Shown: in pieces, positions 34,791 through 45,240 of the stretch
Layout of the letters: each line of letters begins with the position of its first letter
Numbering within the stretch: position 1 is the stretch's first letter
DNA from: Artemia franciscana
Lineage: Eukaryota; Arthropoda; Branchiopoda; Anostraca; Artemiidae
Length of the DNA: 64,000 bases
Assembly: GCF_032884065.1 (NCBI RefSeq)
Contig: NC_088863.1
Location: 39,775,076 to 39,839,075 of the forward strand
Direction: 5' to 3'
Translations under genes and position numbers: made by a program
Notes under the pieces: generated by a model
What the model was told of the DNA's origin: nothing
Database searches by the model: none
What the model saw: only the letters and a program-made list of their open reading frames with translations

Positions 34791-35640
34791 AATAAATTTC
34801 CTGATGTGTGTTCTGAAAATACGACACCTGACTTAATAACTGTCTACTGAGAAGGCCCTTCAAGTTTGACCCTAGTTTATTCAAAGTCTTGCCTTCGTGA
34901 TTAAACATGAGACCAGACGACGAAAACAACAGTTAAGTGCAATAAAATTCAAAGATCTTGTGGAGTAAATTAATTCCACCCTGTGTTTGAACTTGAATTA
35001 ACTTGAAAAGAGCGTGGGACTATTTGAATTTCGGATGGCATGCGGTTTGCTAACGGTCCATCCATCGTTGGCTATAAACTAGAATTGAAATGTGGAAGGC
35101 AAAAACCCTTTTAATGTTTTGGAATGTAGACAGACAAGGCTTGATTCAACTTCCAATTAAAGACTTTGTCTTCAAGGCACGCTCGATAATTCGTTATTTT
35201 AGCGTGGTGTCACGCCAATGGGTATTGAAGTTAACCAAAGCTAAATCCTTACATTTGCGCTCTTGACAGGTAATGTTTTCCCCCTTATAAATACACAGGT
35301 TACTTTATCTTTCTTACCATCAACTGGCTTTCATTAAAAAACAGGTCCAGTGAAAATATGGTATATTGGCCCAAAAGCTTGTCGAACGACAGGCATAAAA
35401 AAAGGGAAAAAACGGACGAAAAAGTGCATACTATTTTGTGAGGACCGGAGAAAAAATACTCACTTCCCACTAGCATAAAATATTTTAATAACTGTCAAGC
35501 CCCCTCCCCCCAAAAAATATCCTGAAAATTTTGTGATCTTGGGGCCATCTGAAACCAAAACCTAGTAAACCTTGATTGTAAAATTGCTCTTCAGTACGAT
35601 TTTAATTTTAAGCTAATTCCAAAAAGGTCTTTGTCAGTTT
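34791..35640. other. Unassigned sequence
   Basis: Somewhat less AT-rich near 34860-35270. No splice-bounded frame or known repeat is recognised on either strand. Confidence 0.4.
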
Positions 35641-35838
35641 CATTAAGTTAAATGGCTACCCATTAACAGTTACAAACCCATTAACAGTTACAAACCCACC
35701 AAAATTTGCCCAATTTCTGAAAAAGGGGGAAACATCTCAAAAAATTCAAGCCATCTTAATAAAGATCATGCATAAACATAGATTAAGATCAGATTAAACA
35801 TATTGGAGAACCCTACTTTTGGGAATACAAGCTCCTAT
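35641..35838. mobile_element. Element E fragment interrupted by a LINE
   Basis: 'gcccaatttctgaaaaagg', 'cttaataaagatcatgc' and 'ggagaaccctac...caagctcctatatac' follow the order of element E (compare 32215-32335). It ends exactly where the (AAGT)-rich tail of the minus-strand LINE begins. The duplicated 'cccattaacagttacaaa' lies at 35660-35695. Confidence 0.55.
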
Positions 35839-37320
35839 ATACACTTACTTTTTTACTTACTTAGATCCTCCTACGCCTGGGAGCGTTGAGGGCAGCGAAG
35901 GTTTACCTCCAACTTGACCGATCTTGTGCCAAAGACCAAAGTTAATTCAAAGTGGTTTGGAGACTCGTTGCTTCTTTCTCCAGGGATCTACCAAGTGTGT
36001 TGCGTTGTCTTCCACTCCTTCGAATGCCGGGTGGGGTCCAACAACACAAATCGTGTGGGAGGTGTCCTTCGCTCATGCGGGTCATATGCCCCCAATACTT
36101 CCATCTTCTCATTCTGATCTCATCGGTCCATTTGTACCTAATCTGGGCATTTGTTACTCTATCGGTCCAATGTACCGCAAGGATTCTACGCAGGCAATTA
36201 TTCTCGAAGCCAAGTAATCTTTTCTCAGCATTCTTTGAAAAGCTCCAGGACTCGCATCAATGTAAAAGTACGGAGAGTACATTACTCCTAAACAATCGCA
36301 ATTTCAACTTCTGAGAGGAGTATCTGCATCTCCAAATATTCTTCAGCTGAGAAAATGCTCCACCTGCATACTCTATGTGTAGCAAGACTTCTGTGTCACA
36401 GTTCCCATTTTGGGTAATTGTACTACCGAGATACTTATATTCTCTGACCTCTTCTATATCAGTGCCTTCGTATCGAATCCCAGCTGCAATGGTCGTCACA
36501 AGTGCGTTTAACATGCTTTTCGTTTTGTTAATATTAATCTTCAGGTCCATAGGGGCAGCTGTTGCTGCTCATTCATTCAGATTACGCTGAATGTACTCTT
36601 GGCAGTGAGCTATGAGAACAATATCGTCAGCGAAATCGCAGTCATGTATTTGACGCTCAGTGCTTAGTTATATGTCTCCTCTAAAGTGGCAAGCTCGAAG
36701 AAAAGAATCAATAAGTATTGAGAATAATATTGGAGATAGTAAACATCCCTGACGTACACCGGTCTCAACAGGGAACCAATCTGACGGCCCATTTTCCATC
36801 TGGACTGCACAAACCTGTGCAGCATACAGGGATTTAATCATATTCACAATTTTCGGAGGCGTTCCATACGCTAGGAGAATTTTCCACATTGCCTCTCGGT
36901 GTACAGAGTCAAATGCTTTCAAGAAGTTTATAAACACTAAAATAATCTGCACTTGCCATTTGTTTGATTCCTCCAGTAGAACACGTAAGCTAAATATCAT
37001 GTCGCAGCAAGAACGGTTTGGGCGGAAACCATGTTGCTCATCCCTTAAAATTTTATCCACTTTAGTCAGGATTCTACTAAGTATAATCTGACATAGAACT
37101 TTACTTCCGGCTGACTGGAGCGTGATACCTCTCCAGTTATCATATGATGTTTTTCGACCTTTCTTGAAGAGTTTCACGATATTGCCTTTATTCCAGTCAG
37201 GAGGGACAGCCTCTTCATCCCAACACCTTACCAAGCAGCTTAAGTAGTGGGCCAGCGAGAGCTTTTTTTTCATATTTCAACAGCTATTCCCTGAAATTTG
37301 TCACGAGCAGATGTAGTAGC
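35839..37320 (-). pseudogene. LINE reverse transcriptase, one frame with two stop codons (RTE-like)
   Basis: Reading right to left in a single frame from 37273 to 36257 the protein is intact except for TAA at 36668-36670 and a TGA near 36560. It shows VKLFKKGRKTSYDNWRGITL, then EQHGFRPNRSCCDMIF. Motif A reads FINFLKAFDSVHRE (the first Asp is Asn here), motif B GVRQGCLLSPILFSILID, motif C CDFADDIVLIAH with both Asp kept. KTKSMLNAL and YKYLGSTITQNG follow. In other frames the C-terminal block continues with RWKYWGHMTRMSEG...GRQRNTLGR and ends LNAPRRRR near 35880. The 3' end has an AAGT-type tail at 35839-35860. The 5' part (endonuclease) is missing, cut off by a family A unit. Confidence 0.88.
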
Positions 37321-37510
37321 AGTGGCAAACAGTCAAAATCACAGTTGCAAGCTTTCGCAATCAGAGGTAGTCACAGTTGCAGTCACAACCTGTCATATTT
37401 GTAGCCGTAATAGTAATAGTAGGGGCTTTCAAAGTTTCAAGTTAATACTATTACCTGTTCCTAAGATATTGCATGAATGTTTTTTGATAACTTGGATGCA
37501 GATCGTTTCT
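37321..37510. repeat. Family A unit(s)
   Basis: 'gtttcaagttaatactatt', 'gttcctaagatattgcatg' and 'tttttgataacttggatgc' in order, with AGT/AGC-like tracts near 37410-37425. It abuts the truncated 5' end of the LINE. Confidence 0.6.
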
Positions 37511-37554
37511 TTGATAACTACAGATAGTTTTTTTGATAAAACAGATAGTTTTTT

Positions 37555-37683
37555 TATAACTCTCTCTCCCCCCCCCCCCTCTCTCTCTCTCCCTCTCTCT
37601 CTCCTTCTCCCTCTCTCTCTCTCTATGCCTCTGTGTTTGAGCGGCTGTTTGCTTGTCATTGTGTGTGTAAGACTCTGTGTGTT

Positions 37684-37751
<68 letters not shown>

Positions 37752-37775
37752 TCTCTCTCTCTCTGTGCCTATATG
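37555..37775. repeat. (CT)n microsatellite with a duplicated spacer
   Basis: CT runs at 37555-37624 and 37683-37772. The segment 'tgcctctgtgtttgagcgg' ... 'gtttgctt' (37627-37655) is partly repeated after the second run (37767-37795), so the tract grew by duplication. Low-complexity frames reading SLSLSL or REREREG across it are not genes. Confidence 0.95.
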
Positions 37776-38261
37776 CCTGAGCGACTGTTTGCTTTTCTCT
37801 GTGTCTGTATTTGTGTCTTTGAGTATTGATTTTTATAATACCATGTGGAGGTTCGGTAATCCAATAGAGAATTCGCGTTATATCAGGCGAAAGCTCAACA
37901 ATGTAGTGCAAGATGTTTGATAATATTAGACAAGATTTTGGTAATATCACACAAGATTCGAAAATACTTGGGTAAAATTTTTATCAATATCACAACATAA
38001 TAATATCTGGCACCCTTCAAAAAGAAATCAACTGACATAACCATTTTTAGGTTATTAAAAGCTGGTTTTGCTTTTAATAACCTAAAAATTCCGAGGTCCA
38101 ATAAATAGCAACCCATACTATGGATTCTTATAGAAAAAAAACCAAAGATATAAAATAGTATTTTTCCATGAAAAAAACTATGTCAATAAAAAACGAACAG
38201 AAATTAATTTCAAAATGTTTTCCACAAAACTAGTTTTTCAAAGAAAAGTAAAGAACTCCAT
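37776..38261. other. Unassigned sequence around a perfect 20-bp hairpin
   Basis: It contains the hairpin described separately at 38043-38089. Otherwise AT-rich with no recognised gene. Confidence 0.4.
38043..38089. other. Perfect inverted repeat, 20-bp arms, 7-nt loop
   Basis: The arms are 38043-38062 and 38070-38089 (outermost A-T pair, core taggttattaaaagc / gcttttaataaccta) with the loop tggtttt. There are no mismatches. The stem is shorter than typical animal microRNA precursors, and no flanking basal stem is evident. Confidence 0.85.
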
Positions 38262-39320
38262 TAAGCCAAGAATGAGCAAAAATAAAGTCAAATAATCTTC
38301 CCAGCGTAAAACTACGAGTAATCACTACCAATAAATAAATGAAACTCAAAACGAAGAGAAATTACAATAGATAGATTTTAGATAGATAGATTTATTCACA
38401 AGAAAGCCCAATTGGGCCATGATGACATACACAGAACAAGCAAAAAAAAATACAGCAACAAAACATAGATTGTAAAGACACTAACACTAATTATTTAAGA
38501 AAATCATCACGATACCTCATACCTACCCGAACGAACTTTCCAATATTGTTTATACTTAAGTAACACATACTTTTCAAAATTTCCGAAATCCAATGTCTCC
38601 CCCGACCTCCCTACCAAATATTTCCAAGCACAACTTCCTCAACTCCCTACAATCCCCTAAAAAATTATCCAAAGACTCATCCATCCCTCCATACATAGGG
38701 CAACTGTAAGGACCATCCCTCAATCTATTTCTTCCTAGATATTTCCTACATTCTCCAAGAGGCATAAAATTCCCACTTATATACATTTCCCCATTTCAAA
38801 TCTTCCGGAGCCAATCCCATTTTTAGGTAAATTTCTTCGCCCCAGTTCTCCTTGACCTCCACATATATCCCAAGAGACAGCGAGGTGGCCTTCTCAATAA
38901 ATAGCAAAGTCGAAGTCAAAACGAGCAAAATTAACTTGAGTAGGGCTGATAACCCTCAAGCCTTCTAAATACCAGAAAATAATTTCCGCTTTACTGAAAA
39001 AAAATATGTTTGAAATATTTCCACTTTTTTATTTTCATAAACAAAAAATTATGAAAACTTTTAAGGAAAAAAAATAAGTACATGTCAGTTGAACTGACAA
39101 TCCATGGTCATTTGTTTTGTTGTTGTTGTTTTTCTTTCAGTAAAGCGCAGATTGTGTTCTGGTCTTGAGAAGCCATGGGGGTTATCAGCCCTACTGATGT
39201 TAATTTTTGCTCGTTTTGAGGTTAATTCGGCTATTTATTGTAATTTCTGTTCATCTTGAGTTTCATTTATTTATTGATAGCGATTTTTGGTAGTTTTAAG
39301 CTTGGAAGATTATTTGACTT
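38262..39320. repeat. Family F foldback repeat, left arm split by a LINE
   Basis: The left arm is in two pieces (38262-38369 and 38895-39000). Its landmarks are 'gagcaaaaataaagtcaaa', 'taaataaatgaaactcaaa', 'aattacaataaatag', 'gtagggctgataaccc' and 'gctttactgaaa'. The right arm (39133-39325) carries the reverse complement: 'ctttcagtaaagcgcag', 'gggttatcagccctac', 'attgtaatttctgttca', 'gactttatttttgc'. A small palindrome tgtcagtt-g-aactgaca lies at 39083-39099 between the arms. Further F pieces are at 1440-1550, 44130-45240 and 48819-49030. Confidence 0.8.
38370..38894 (-). pseudogene. 3' end of a LINE (C-terminal Cys/His-type region), with target site duplication
   Basis: It reads leftward in two frames joined by a frameshift near 38750-38780. 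First IYVEVKENWGEEIYLKMGLAPEDLKWG, then YLGRNRLRDGPYSCPMYGGMDESLDNFLGDC. The C-P-x-Y-G...D/E...H/NF...C pattern matches the C-terminal 'CPxCG...ExxxHxxxxC' element of jockey/CR1-type LINE polymerases. The 3' tail is a TCTA-type microsatellite (38370-38392, reverse strand). The insertion is flanked by caata at 38365-38369 and 38895-38899, as expected of a target site duplication, and it splits the left arm of F. Confidence 0.75.
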
Positions 39321-39482
39321 TATTTTTGCACAGAACAAGACATCAACAAAATTGATAAAATACAACTTTCTAATCCACAGATCCTCACCATAAAATTCTT
39401 GGCGAGTCAAAACTGTGAATAATTCTAAAATTGCATAAAGTTCAAGCTTTTGCTTTTTATGTTTGAGGCTGAAATTGAAATA

Positions 39483-39925
39483 TTAGTATCTCAAAATTAA
39501 ACGAAGCCTGTAGAATAAATTATTCATAAGTGGCTTCCAATTTTCAAATTTTGCTTTATTTCCGTCAAAGTTAATATTTAAGAGTTTTGAAGTTACTATT
39601 TTGAACCATGAGCGAATGGGGGAAGAAATATTGGTGTTGAGGAATGTGTAGGTGAAACAACAGATTATTCTGAACAAAAAACAATTGTTCAAGAAAATCA
39701 GCTTTTTATCAGTAATAAATCTCAACGGCATTAACCTACAGAGATTCCCTAATCCCTTAAAATCTTTCTTTAGAGAATAGTGCGAATCTTGTAAATAAAT
39801 TCCACATTCTGAGTTAAAGAGAATTTTCACACTGTTCAAAATCACAATGTTCGCCAAAGTAAGGTAATTTAGATGATTTTTCAAACATTTTACCCAATCC
39901 TGCTGCGGCTTCGGCTGGTCAAATA
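39483..39925 (-). CDS. Candidate terminal exon of an unidentified gene
   Basis: The 3' splice site TTTTTCAG ends at 39926 and the frame then runs 147 codons to a stop at 39483. The exon begins with 2 nt that complete a codon split by the intron, giving VFDQPKPQQDWVKCLKNHLNYL at the junction with the exon at 40114-40327. It is rich in Leu, Ile, Asn and Phe, with a hydrophobic stretch LIFLNNCFLFRIICCFTYTFL in the middle and KFENWKPLMNNLFYRL near the end. No known domain was recognised. An AATAAA (reverse strand) lies about 160 bp downstream near 39318, inside repeat F. This is the longest uninterrupted non-repeat frame in this part of the window. Confidence 0.5.
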
Positions 39926-40113
39926 CTGAAAAATTTAAAACAGCCATTAAATGAAATCCGTATATGTCCAAACAATATTCACAACTCAGAACGAAACACT
40001 ACTTATGTCATTCAGTGTTTAAATTATCTCTTTACTTAGTTACTATTAAAAAAGAATTTTCAGGCAAATTAAATAGCTAGCCGGGTCATATTTAAACATT
40101 GCTACACTAAAAC

Positions 40114-40327
40114 CTTGCAAAACAGTAGAAGAACCGAAAATTGTTCTTAAAAAATGATTTTTTTCAAGATATCTGCAATACGTATAATCTACGAAAGTAT
40201 GAATAGGCAATTTTATGGATTTATGAACTCTGCAAATCATACTTAGACATGAACACCAGGACCAGCCGTTAAAACTATACAAATTGTCATTGTTTCTCAT
40301 AAATAATTTAGAGCATTGGTTTTTAGC
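40114..40327 (-). CDS. Candidate internal exon, upstream partner of 39483-39925
   Basis: The acceptor 'cgtttgacag' precedes 40327 and the donor AAG|GTTTTA follows 40114. The frame is open throughout, reading KLFMRNNDNLYSFNGWSWCSCL ... FLRTIFGSSTVLQ. It ends one base into a codon, which matches the two-base start of the next exon, so the 188-bp intron 39926-40113 would be spliced in frame. No in-frame ATG that looks like a start was found, so further exons must lie upstream. The function is unknown. Confidence 0.45.
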
Positions 40328-41662
40328 TGTCAAACGTACATTTTTGACTCATTTCATAAGATACCCCACTGTGTTCTCACGAGGGACCAAAAAAATCTTA
40401 AAAATGTCAGATAAAGAAATGATGTGTGAGATAAAAGCTTAACTTCGGCAACATGCTAAATGTTACCGACCCGCGGTGAAACATAGCTAAAATCGAAAAT
40501 GATTTACTGGGGTTGAGCGTTCATCAAAAGGTCTAAATCTCCCAGTGCATGTTTGTAATTGTTTACTTATTCTTTAAGGACCATTTATACTAGACAAGAA
40601 ACAGAAGAAAATTAAACCAGTTTGGAAAAAGACAGGGAAAGCTAGCACCTGTGTTTATACAAACAGCTGCTTATGGAGTAATTTATTACAATTAATTGGT
40701 TAAAAAAATGCCATTCTTAAATATTGTATAACATGCACATTCAAGCTGTCAAAAATGGCATAATACTGGACTAGAATTCTTAGTTACGCCATAAAAATAA
40801 TATATAGTGTCGTACGGGCCCCGTGCGTGGACCTCATAATATTGTAATATGGCAGAGGGCCTATAGGCAGTTCTGATCCATTAAGCAGTTTCAGATCAAG
40901 CTAATTAAGTTTCTTGGTGGCATGTTTAAGCTATTGGATTACAAAAAGGCTCTCAACCGGAAGAAAAAGAAAAATGTTCACTAAGATAATTCCCTTTTGC
41001 CACGTCAGTCATTTGTTTTTGTTTTTTTTTTATCCAGCCGTATCTACAAGCAGCAAAGAATAGGAGGCCATTCTTGAGATCTTTTCAAAGACTTTTTAAA
41101 AAATGTATATATACAAAAATGACAAACTCTAAAGTTAACGCCTAAGAACATAACCCCTCCTCAATGAAAACCTTTTTTAAAAGGGATTTAATTTAAAATA
41201 TCTTAATCGCTGGTTTATGCACACCAGCTCAAAATCTACGCGCACATACACACACTGTAATCGAGTTTTGAGCAATTGCAGTGACAAGGAAGGGTTGCAA
41301 TTGAGGGTAAGCAATGGATATTGAGTAAGGGCAAAATAAAAAGGAGACATATAGTGATTACAGTTACGTATTATGCAGATACAGAAACTCTAAGAGAGAT
41401 TCATTGTTGATTCAAGTTCAAAAACCAAACTGTATTTTGGGTTTAGATGCCTGATTTAATCTTGGTTGTTGCTAAATAAGTTTATTGAAAGATCTGCGGC
41501 AAATACTTGTTTTGGGATACACTTGAAACACTTCAATAAGAAACCATTTTCAGTTTATCGATTTGGGGAGGGGACAGGGGATTTGTTCCCCCTTAAAATT
41601 TTCTCCAGCTATATTTAGAACGTGCCTTTTCTGGGTATCTTCATTGAAATTCGCGTTTTTTG

Positions 41663-41664
<2 letters not shown>
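40328..41664. other. Unassigned sequence
   Basis: AT-rich. No repeat family and no splice-bounded coding frame was recognised on either strand. Upstream exons of the 39483-40327 gene were sought here and not found. Confidence 0.4.

Positions 41665-41710
<46 letters not shown>
41665..41710. repeat. (T)46 homopolymer
   Basis: A run of 46 T. On the reverse strand this is a long A tail, but no retroposon body was recognised next to it. The phenylalanine-only frames across it are not genes. Confidence 0.97.
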
Positions 41711-41713
<3 letters not shown>

Positions 41714-42059
41714 GGATCGACGAAAACAACAAATATTCCCCTGGATATTGAAAAATTTATTCCTCCTCAATATCTGTCAATTGACACCAGTGAATCCCCC
41801 TCCCTTCTAAAAAATACTTCAAATGTATTACTGTTGCAAGCTTTTTTCTACTCGCATATCTAGAAAACAATTGTTTGATTATTCATTTTAAGTTACTATC
41901 AGTTTTACTTTTGTTTCGTCGCATAATATCCGAGTCTTAAAGCTTCGGTTAATCTCAGCTCCTGTTGTTCGAAACATCACGCCCCATTATTAGCTGTTAT
42001 CACTTGTCTTCAACGACTCAAAAATGATGCCATGAAACCACAAACCAGGTTAACGAACC
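41711..42059. other. Unassigned sequence
   Basis: No feature was recognised. Confidence 0.4.
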
Positions 42060-42652
42060 TCTAAAGCCCAAAACACACTTGGCGTTTCTTTTTACCAAAC
42101 GTTTGTTTTACCGAGTGTTTTTTTTTACCAAGCCCTTTTTCCCGTTGATACTCTAGCGAAGACACAATGGGAGGTAAACATTCTACCGTCACAACACCAG
42201 TTGATCATAGCGGATCTGATAGATTATATTAGATCATAGTAGTCTAATAGACAATAAATAGATCATAATCCTATAATCCTTTTTGTATATTCATTTAAAA
42301 TAATTGAAAAAACAAAAAATTGTCCGCCCTACACATTGTTTGCTCCCACCCCTGCATTCGTGTGACTTTATTACACATAGAGGCATTGGAGGGGGGAGCA
42401 GTACAACTAGAAGCTATTCTGAAAACCAATAGATAGAAAGTTTCTTGATGTAAATAAATTTGGAATTCGTTTAAGACAGTATTTAGTTGAGTTTACTAAT
42501 AGTTTAGTATTGGATTAACGCTCATTTTTTTTTTTATTTATGATTAGTAGGCTTTGATTTGCTTAGGGTTGAAAGCAGGGGCTAATTTGGGACCAAATCC
42601 CTGACTCTTTAAACTTCCTTGAATTTCTGAAGACCTCCTAATCAAATTATCT

Positions 42653-42655
<3 letters not shown>

Positions 42656-42704
<49 letters not shown>
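42656..42704. repeat. (T)49 homopolymer
   Basis: An uninterrupted T-run. Lysine-only frames on the reverse strand are artefacts of it. Confidence 0.97.
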
Positions 42705-42708
<4 letters not shown>

Positions 42709-42759
42709 GTTCCCTCTCGCTTCCTAGGAAAAGAAATTCATTTATGAATGCCAATTTAG

Positions 42760-42760
<1 letters not shown>

Positions 42761-42841
<81 letters not shown>
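42761..42841. repeat. (AT)n microsatellite
   Basis: About 80 bp of alternating T and A. Tyr-Ile repeat frames across it are artefacts. Confidence 0.97.
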
Positions 42842-42844
<3 letters not shown>

Positions 42845-43080
42845 TTCCATTTAGTTCCATAGTCCACCATCTCGGTGTAGGCGTTAGAATAAACAATCGT
42901 TTATTAGGTCGTTGGCTTGTTTTAGTGACAATGGACGGCTGCATTGGTGCCGTCGACGTTTATTTTACCAAGCGGTTTTTGTTTACCGCCCAGTATATCC
43001 GTCAAAATACAAGACCTCTAAGATACGTTTGGCAAAAGAAACGCTCGGTAAAAAAACGCTATATGTGTCTCAGACCTAAA

Positions 43081-44129
43081 ACTACGTACACCTTCTTGAT
43101 TCAAATTCGCTTTATGGTGGCAGGAATCACATACGCTCTACCATATTAGTTTTGGCGGCTAGCATGCACCATCATCCTCATTTTCCATTGTATAGAATTT
43201 TTGTCGTTAGAAAACTGAGATGTGATTTTAGATGTCAACCCTTTTAAAAGTTGTATGAAAAGTAACTTCGAATTAAATATATAGCACAACATCAGTTTTT
43301 TTTTTTAATTTGAGCATTTATTTGTCAAGTCACCTGACATCTAATAATATCCAATAACAATTAAGTACTTGGAATTCATACGACCAAGAAAACAAAGGAA
43401 AGAATAACGGTTTCAAGCCAAAAAAATATTTACACACTTTATCAGTATATTCGAACGGAGTGGAATGCTGTTTTATAATCAAAGCAAACAAATGGCCGCC
43501 TTAGAGGCAAAAAGTTTGAATTTAAAGGGACCGAAACACTCGCCATCCAACTTGTTTAGAACAAGAGTCTGAGTGCCAATTCTTTTGGCATCTGAATCAC
43601 GGCAAAGTAACCAAATAAGATAACGTAAAAATCATTTTATGAATCTTCCAACGTGACTTTAATGTGCCTAGTCCGGTGGTAAAACGAGGACTAAACAATA
43701 CGTTGAAAATAGAATTCAAAAAGGGAATTTCAAAGAAGTAAAAACCAATAATAAAAGTGGGACTTTGTCATCACGGCAAAAGGTTTATTTTAGGGGAGCT
43801 GTGACGTCCCAGGAACCGAGGGAGGGGTCTGACTGAATTATAAGAATACCATCTAGCAAAGGAAATAAGTAAAAGATACAGAGCTTTTATTTATATCATT
43901 CCGTGTAACTTTTTTTATTCGAACAAATAGCCAATTCGATTGTAAAAGATCGGACAGATGTAGATCTTGCAGATGTCAGAGCAAATTCAGAGATTTTTTA
44001 TTGATAAAGAAATAATTTGGGGCATAGTTTTGCGAAAATTTTGGTTTTGTTGAATTCATCGATAAATTTATTAAAAATAATAGAAATAATAGCGAAAATC
44101 ATAGAGTAAACCGTTAATGACGCTATGAC
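43081..44129. other. Unassigned sequence
   Basis: No repeat family or splice-bounded frame was recognised. Slightly less AT-rich near 43490-43700. Confidence 0.4.
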
Positions 44130-45240
44130 CCTTAGAATGCTTGGGGGTGGTAGCCCTACTCCTGTTTGTGGCAATTTCTGTTTTTCGCAGGTTCCAACTG
44201 TTTAATGTTCATTTTAAATCTTGTGCCTTTTAGTACCCGTTTATTCATCAATGCAGATTTGTTATGTTTATATTTGTTGTGATTATCCCTTTCTGTTACT
44301 TTTGGATTTCATTTATTCACGACAGTGATTGCTTTACATTTTAAATTTGAATCAGCATGTTATGTGACTTTATTTCTCTGCGTCGTAGGTTTCAATTGGT
44401 TCTTTACTTTTCTTTGAAAAACTCAATTTTTGTAAAACCTGCTTTTGCTTTTTGCCTGCTTTTAATTGACATGGCTTTTATTTTAAGTTAAGAAAGGAAC
44501 TTCCGCGGAATTTTTTTTTCATTTTTCTGGTAAAGGATAAAATCATGATTTGAAGTTTGTATTTCGGTGAAAATTTGAATATTCAAAATTGTCGGTCAGC
44601 GGTGTCTCCTTGCAATTGTACAAATTAACAATTTTGATTGTAGTTTTGCAATTAATAATAAGTAATTAAAAAATAATAATTAATAAAAAAGTAATTTGCA
44701 ATTTTAGTTGTAGTTTTTACAATTGAATTTTGTGTTGATGGAAGGGAGAATTATTATTCATATGAATTGAAAATCTGCGTAATCTTTGGTCTTCCCTGTG
44801 GCTGAGACTATCTTGACTCCCTCCCCCCTTTAGACACTATATGTATAGTGAAAATATTACATCTTCCATTTGGATACGTATCCTGTAGACGTATTTTATT
44901 CTACCCTTTTGTTAAAATTAATTAAAAATATTTTTTTCTAAAAAACAAGTTTCTCAAAGAAAAGTAAGGAATTGTGCTAAACCAAAAGCGAGCAAAAATA
45001 ATTTCATTCACTAGTTTGAATTTTAAACAGAAAGAAATCACTATGAATGAAAGCCAAAACGAAAAGAAATTGTATGAAACAGTCAGGTCAAATTTAACAA
45101 ACAGAAATTACCACAAACCGAAGTAGGCCTTACTTTGGCCTTGAAGTAGGTCTAAGCCTTCTACAGGCCAGAGCTTCATTTGTGCTTTAATGAAAACAAA
45201 ATATATTTTAAACATTTTCTTTTTTCAGCATTATTAATTC
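44130..45240. repeat. Second family F foldback
   Basis: The left arm 44130-44430 ('ggtggtagccctactcctg', 'gtggcaatttctgttttt', 'gactttatttctctgcg', 'tactttctttgaaaaac'-like end) is in inverse orientation to the right arm about 44935-45190 ('tctcaaagaaaagtaagga', 'aaagcgagcaaaaataat', 'acagaaattaccacaaacc', 'ggccttactttgg'). The spacer is about 500 bp of AT-rich DNA. Confidence 0.65.

Larger units (their letters stand above)
42060..43080. repeat. Inverted-repeat element enclosing poly(T) and (AT)n
   Basis: The left part, 'acacacttggcgtttcttt' with 'accaaacgtttg' and 'accgagtg' (42070-42125), is matched in inverse orientation on the right by 'acgtttggcaaaagaaacg' with 'ctcggtaaa' and 'tatgtgtctcagacc' (43023-43075). 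The arms are diverged and broken. Inside are T-run 42656-42704 and (AT)n 42761-42841. It could be a decayed MITE or foldback. No coding frame is supported. Confidence 0.45.

Noticed and set aside
36375..36590. Plus-strand frames over 35914-36590
   Set aside because: Shadows of the minus-strand LINE reverse transcriptase.
37429..37950. Frames of 95-173 codons on both strands with Ser-Leu or Arg-Glu repeats
   Set aside because: They arise from the CT microsatellite, which is open in most registers, and the flanks are family A repeat.
42647..42944. Minus-strand frames encoding Tyr-Ile and Lys runs
   Set aside because: Pure translation of (AT)n and poly(T) tracts. No complexity outside the runs.
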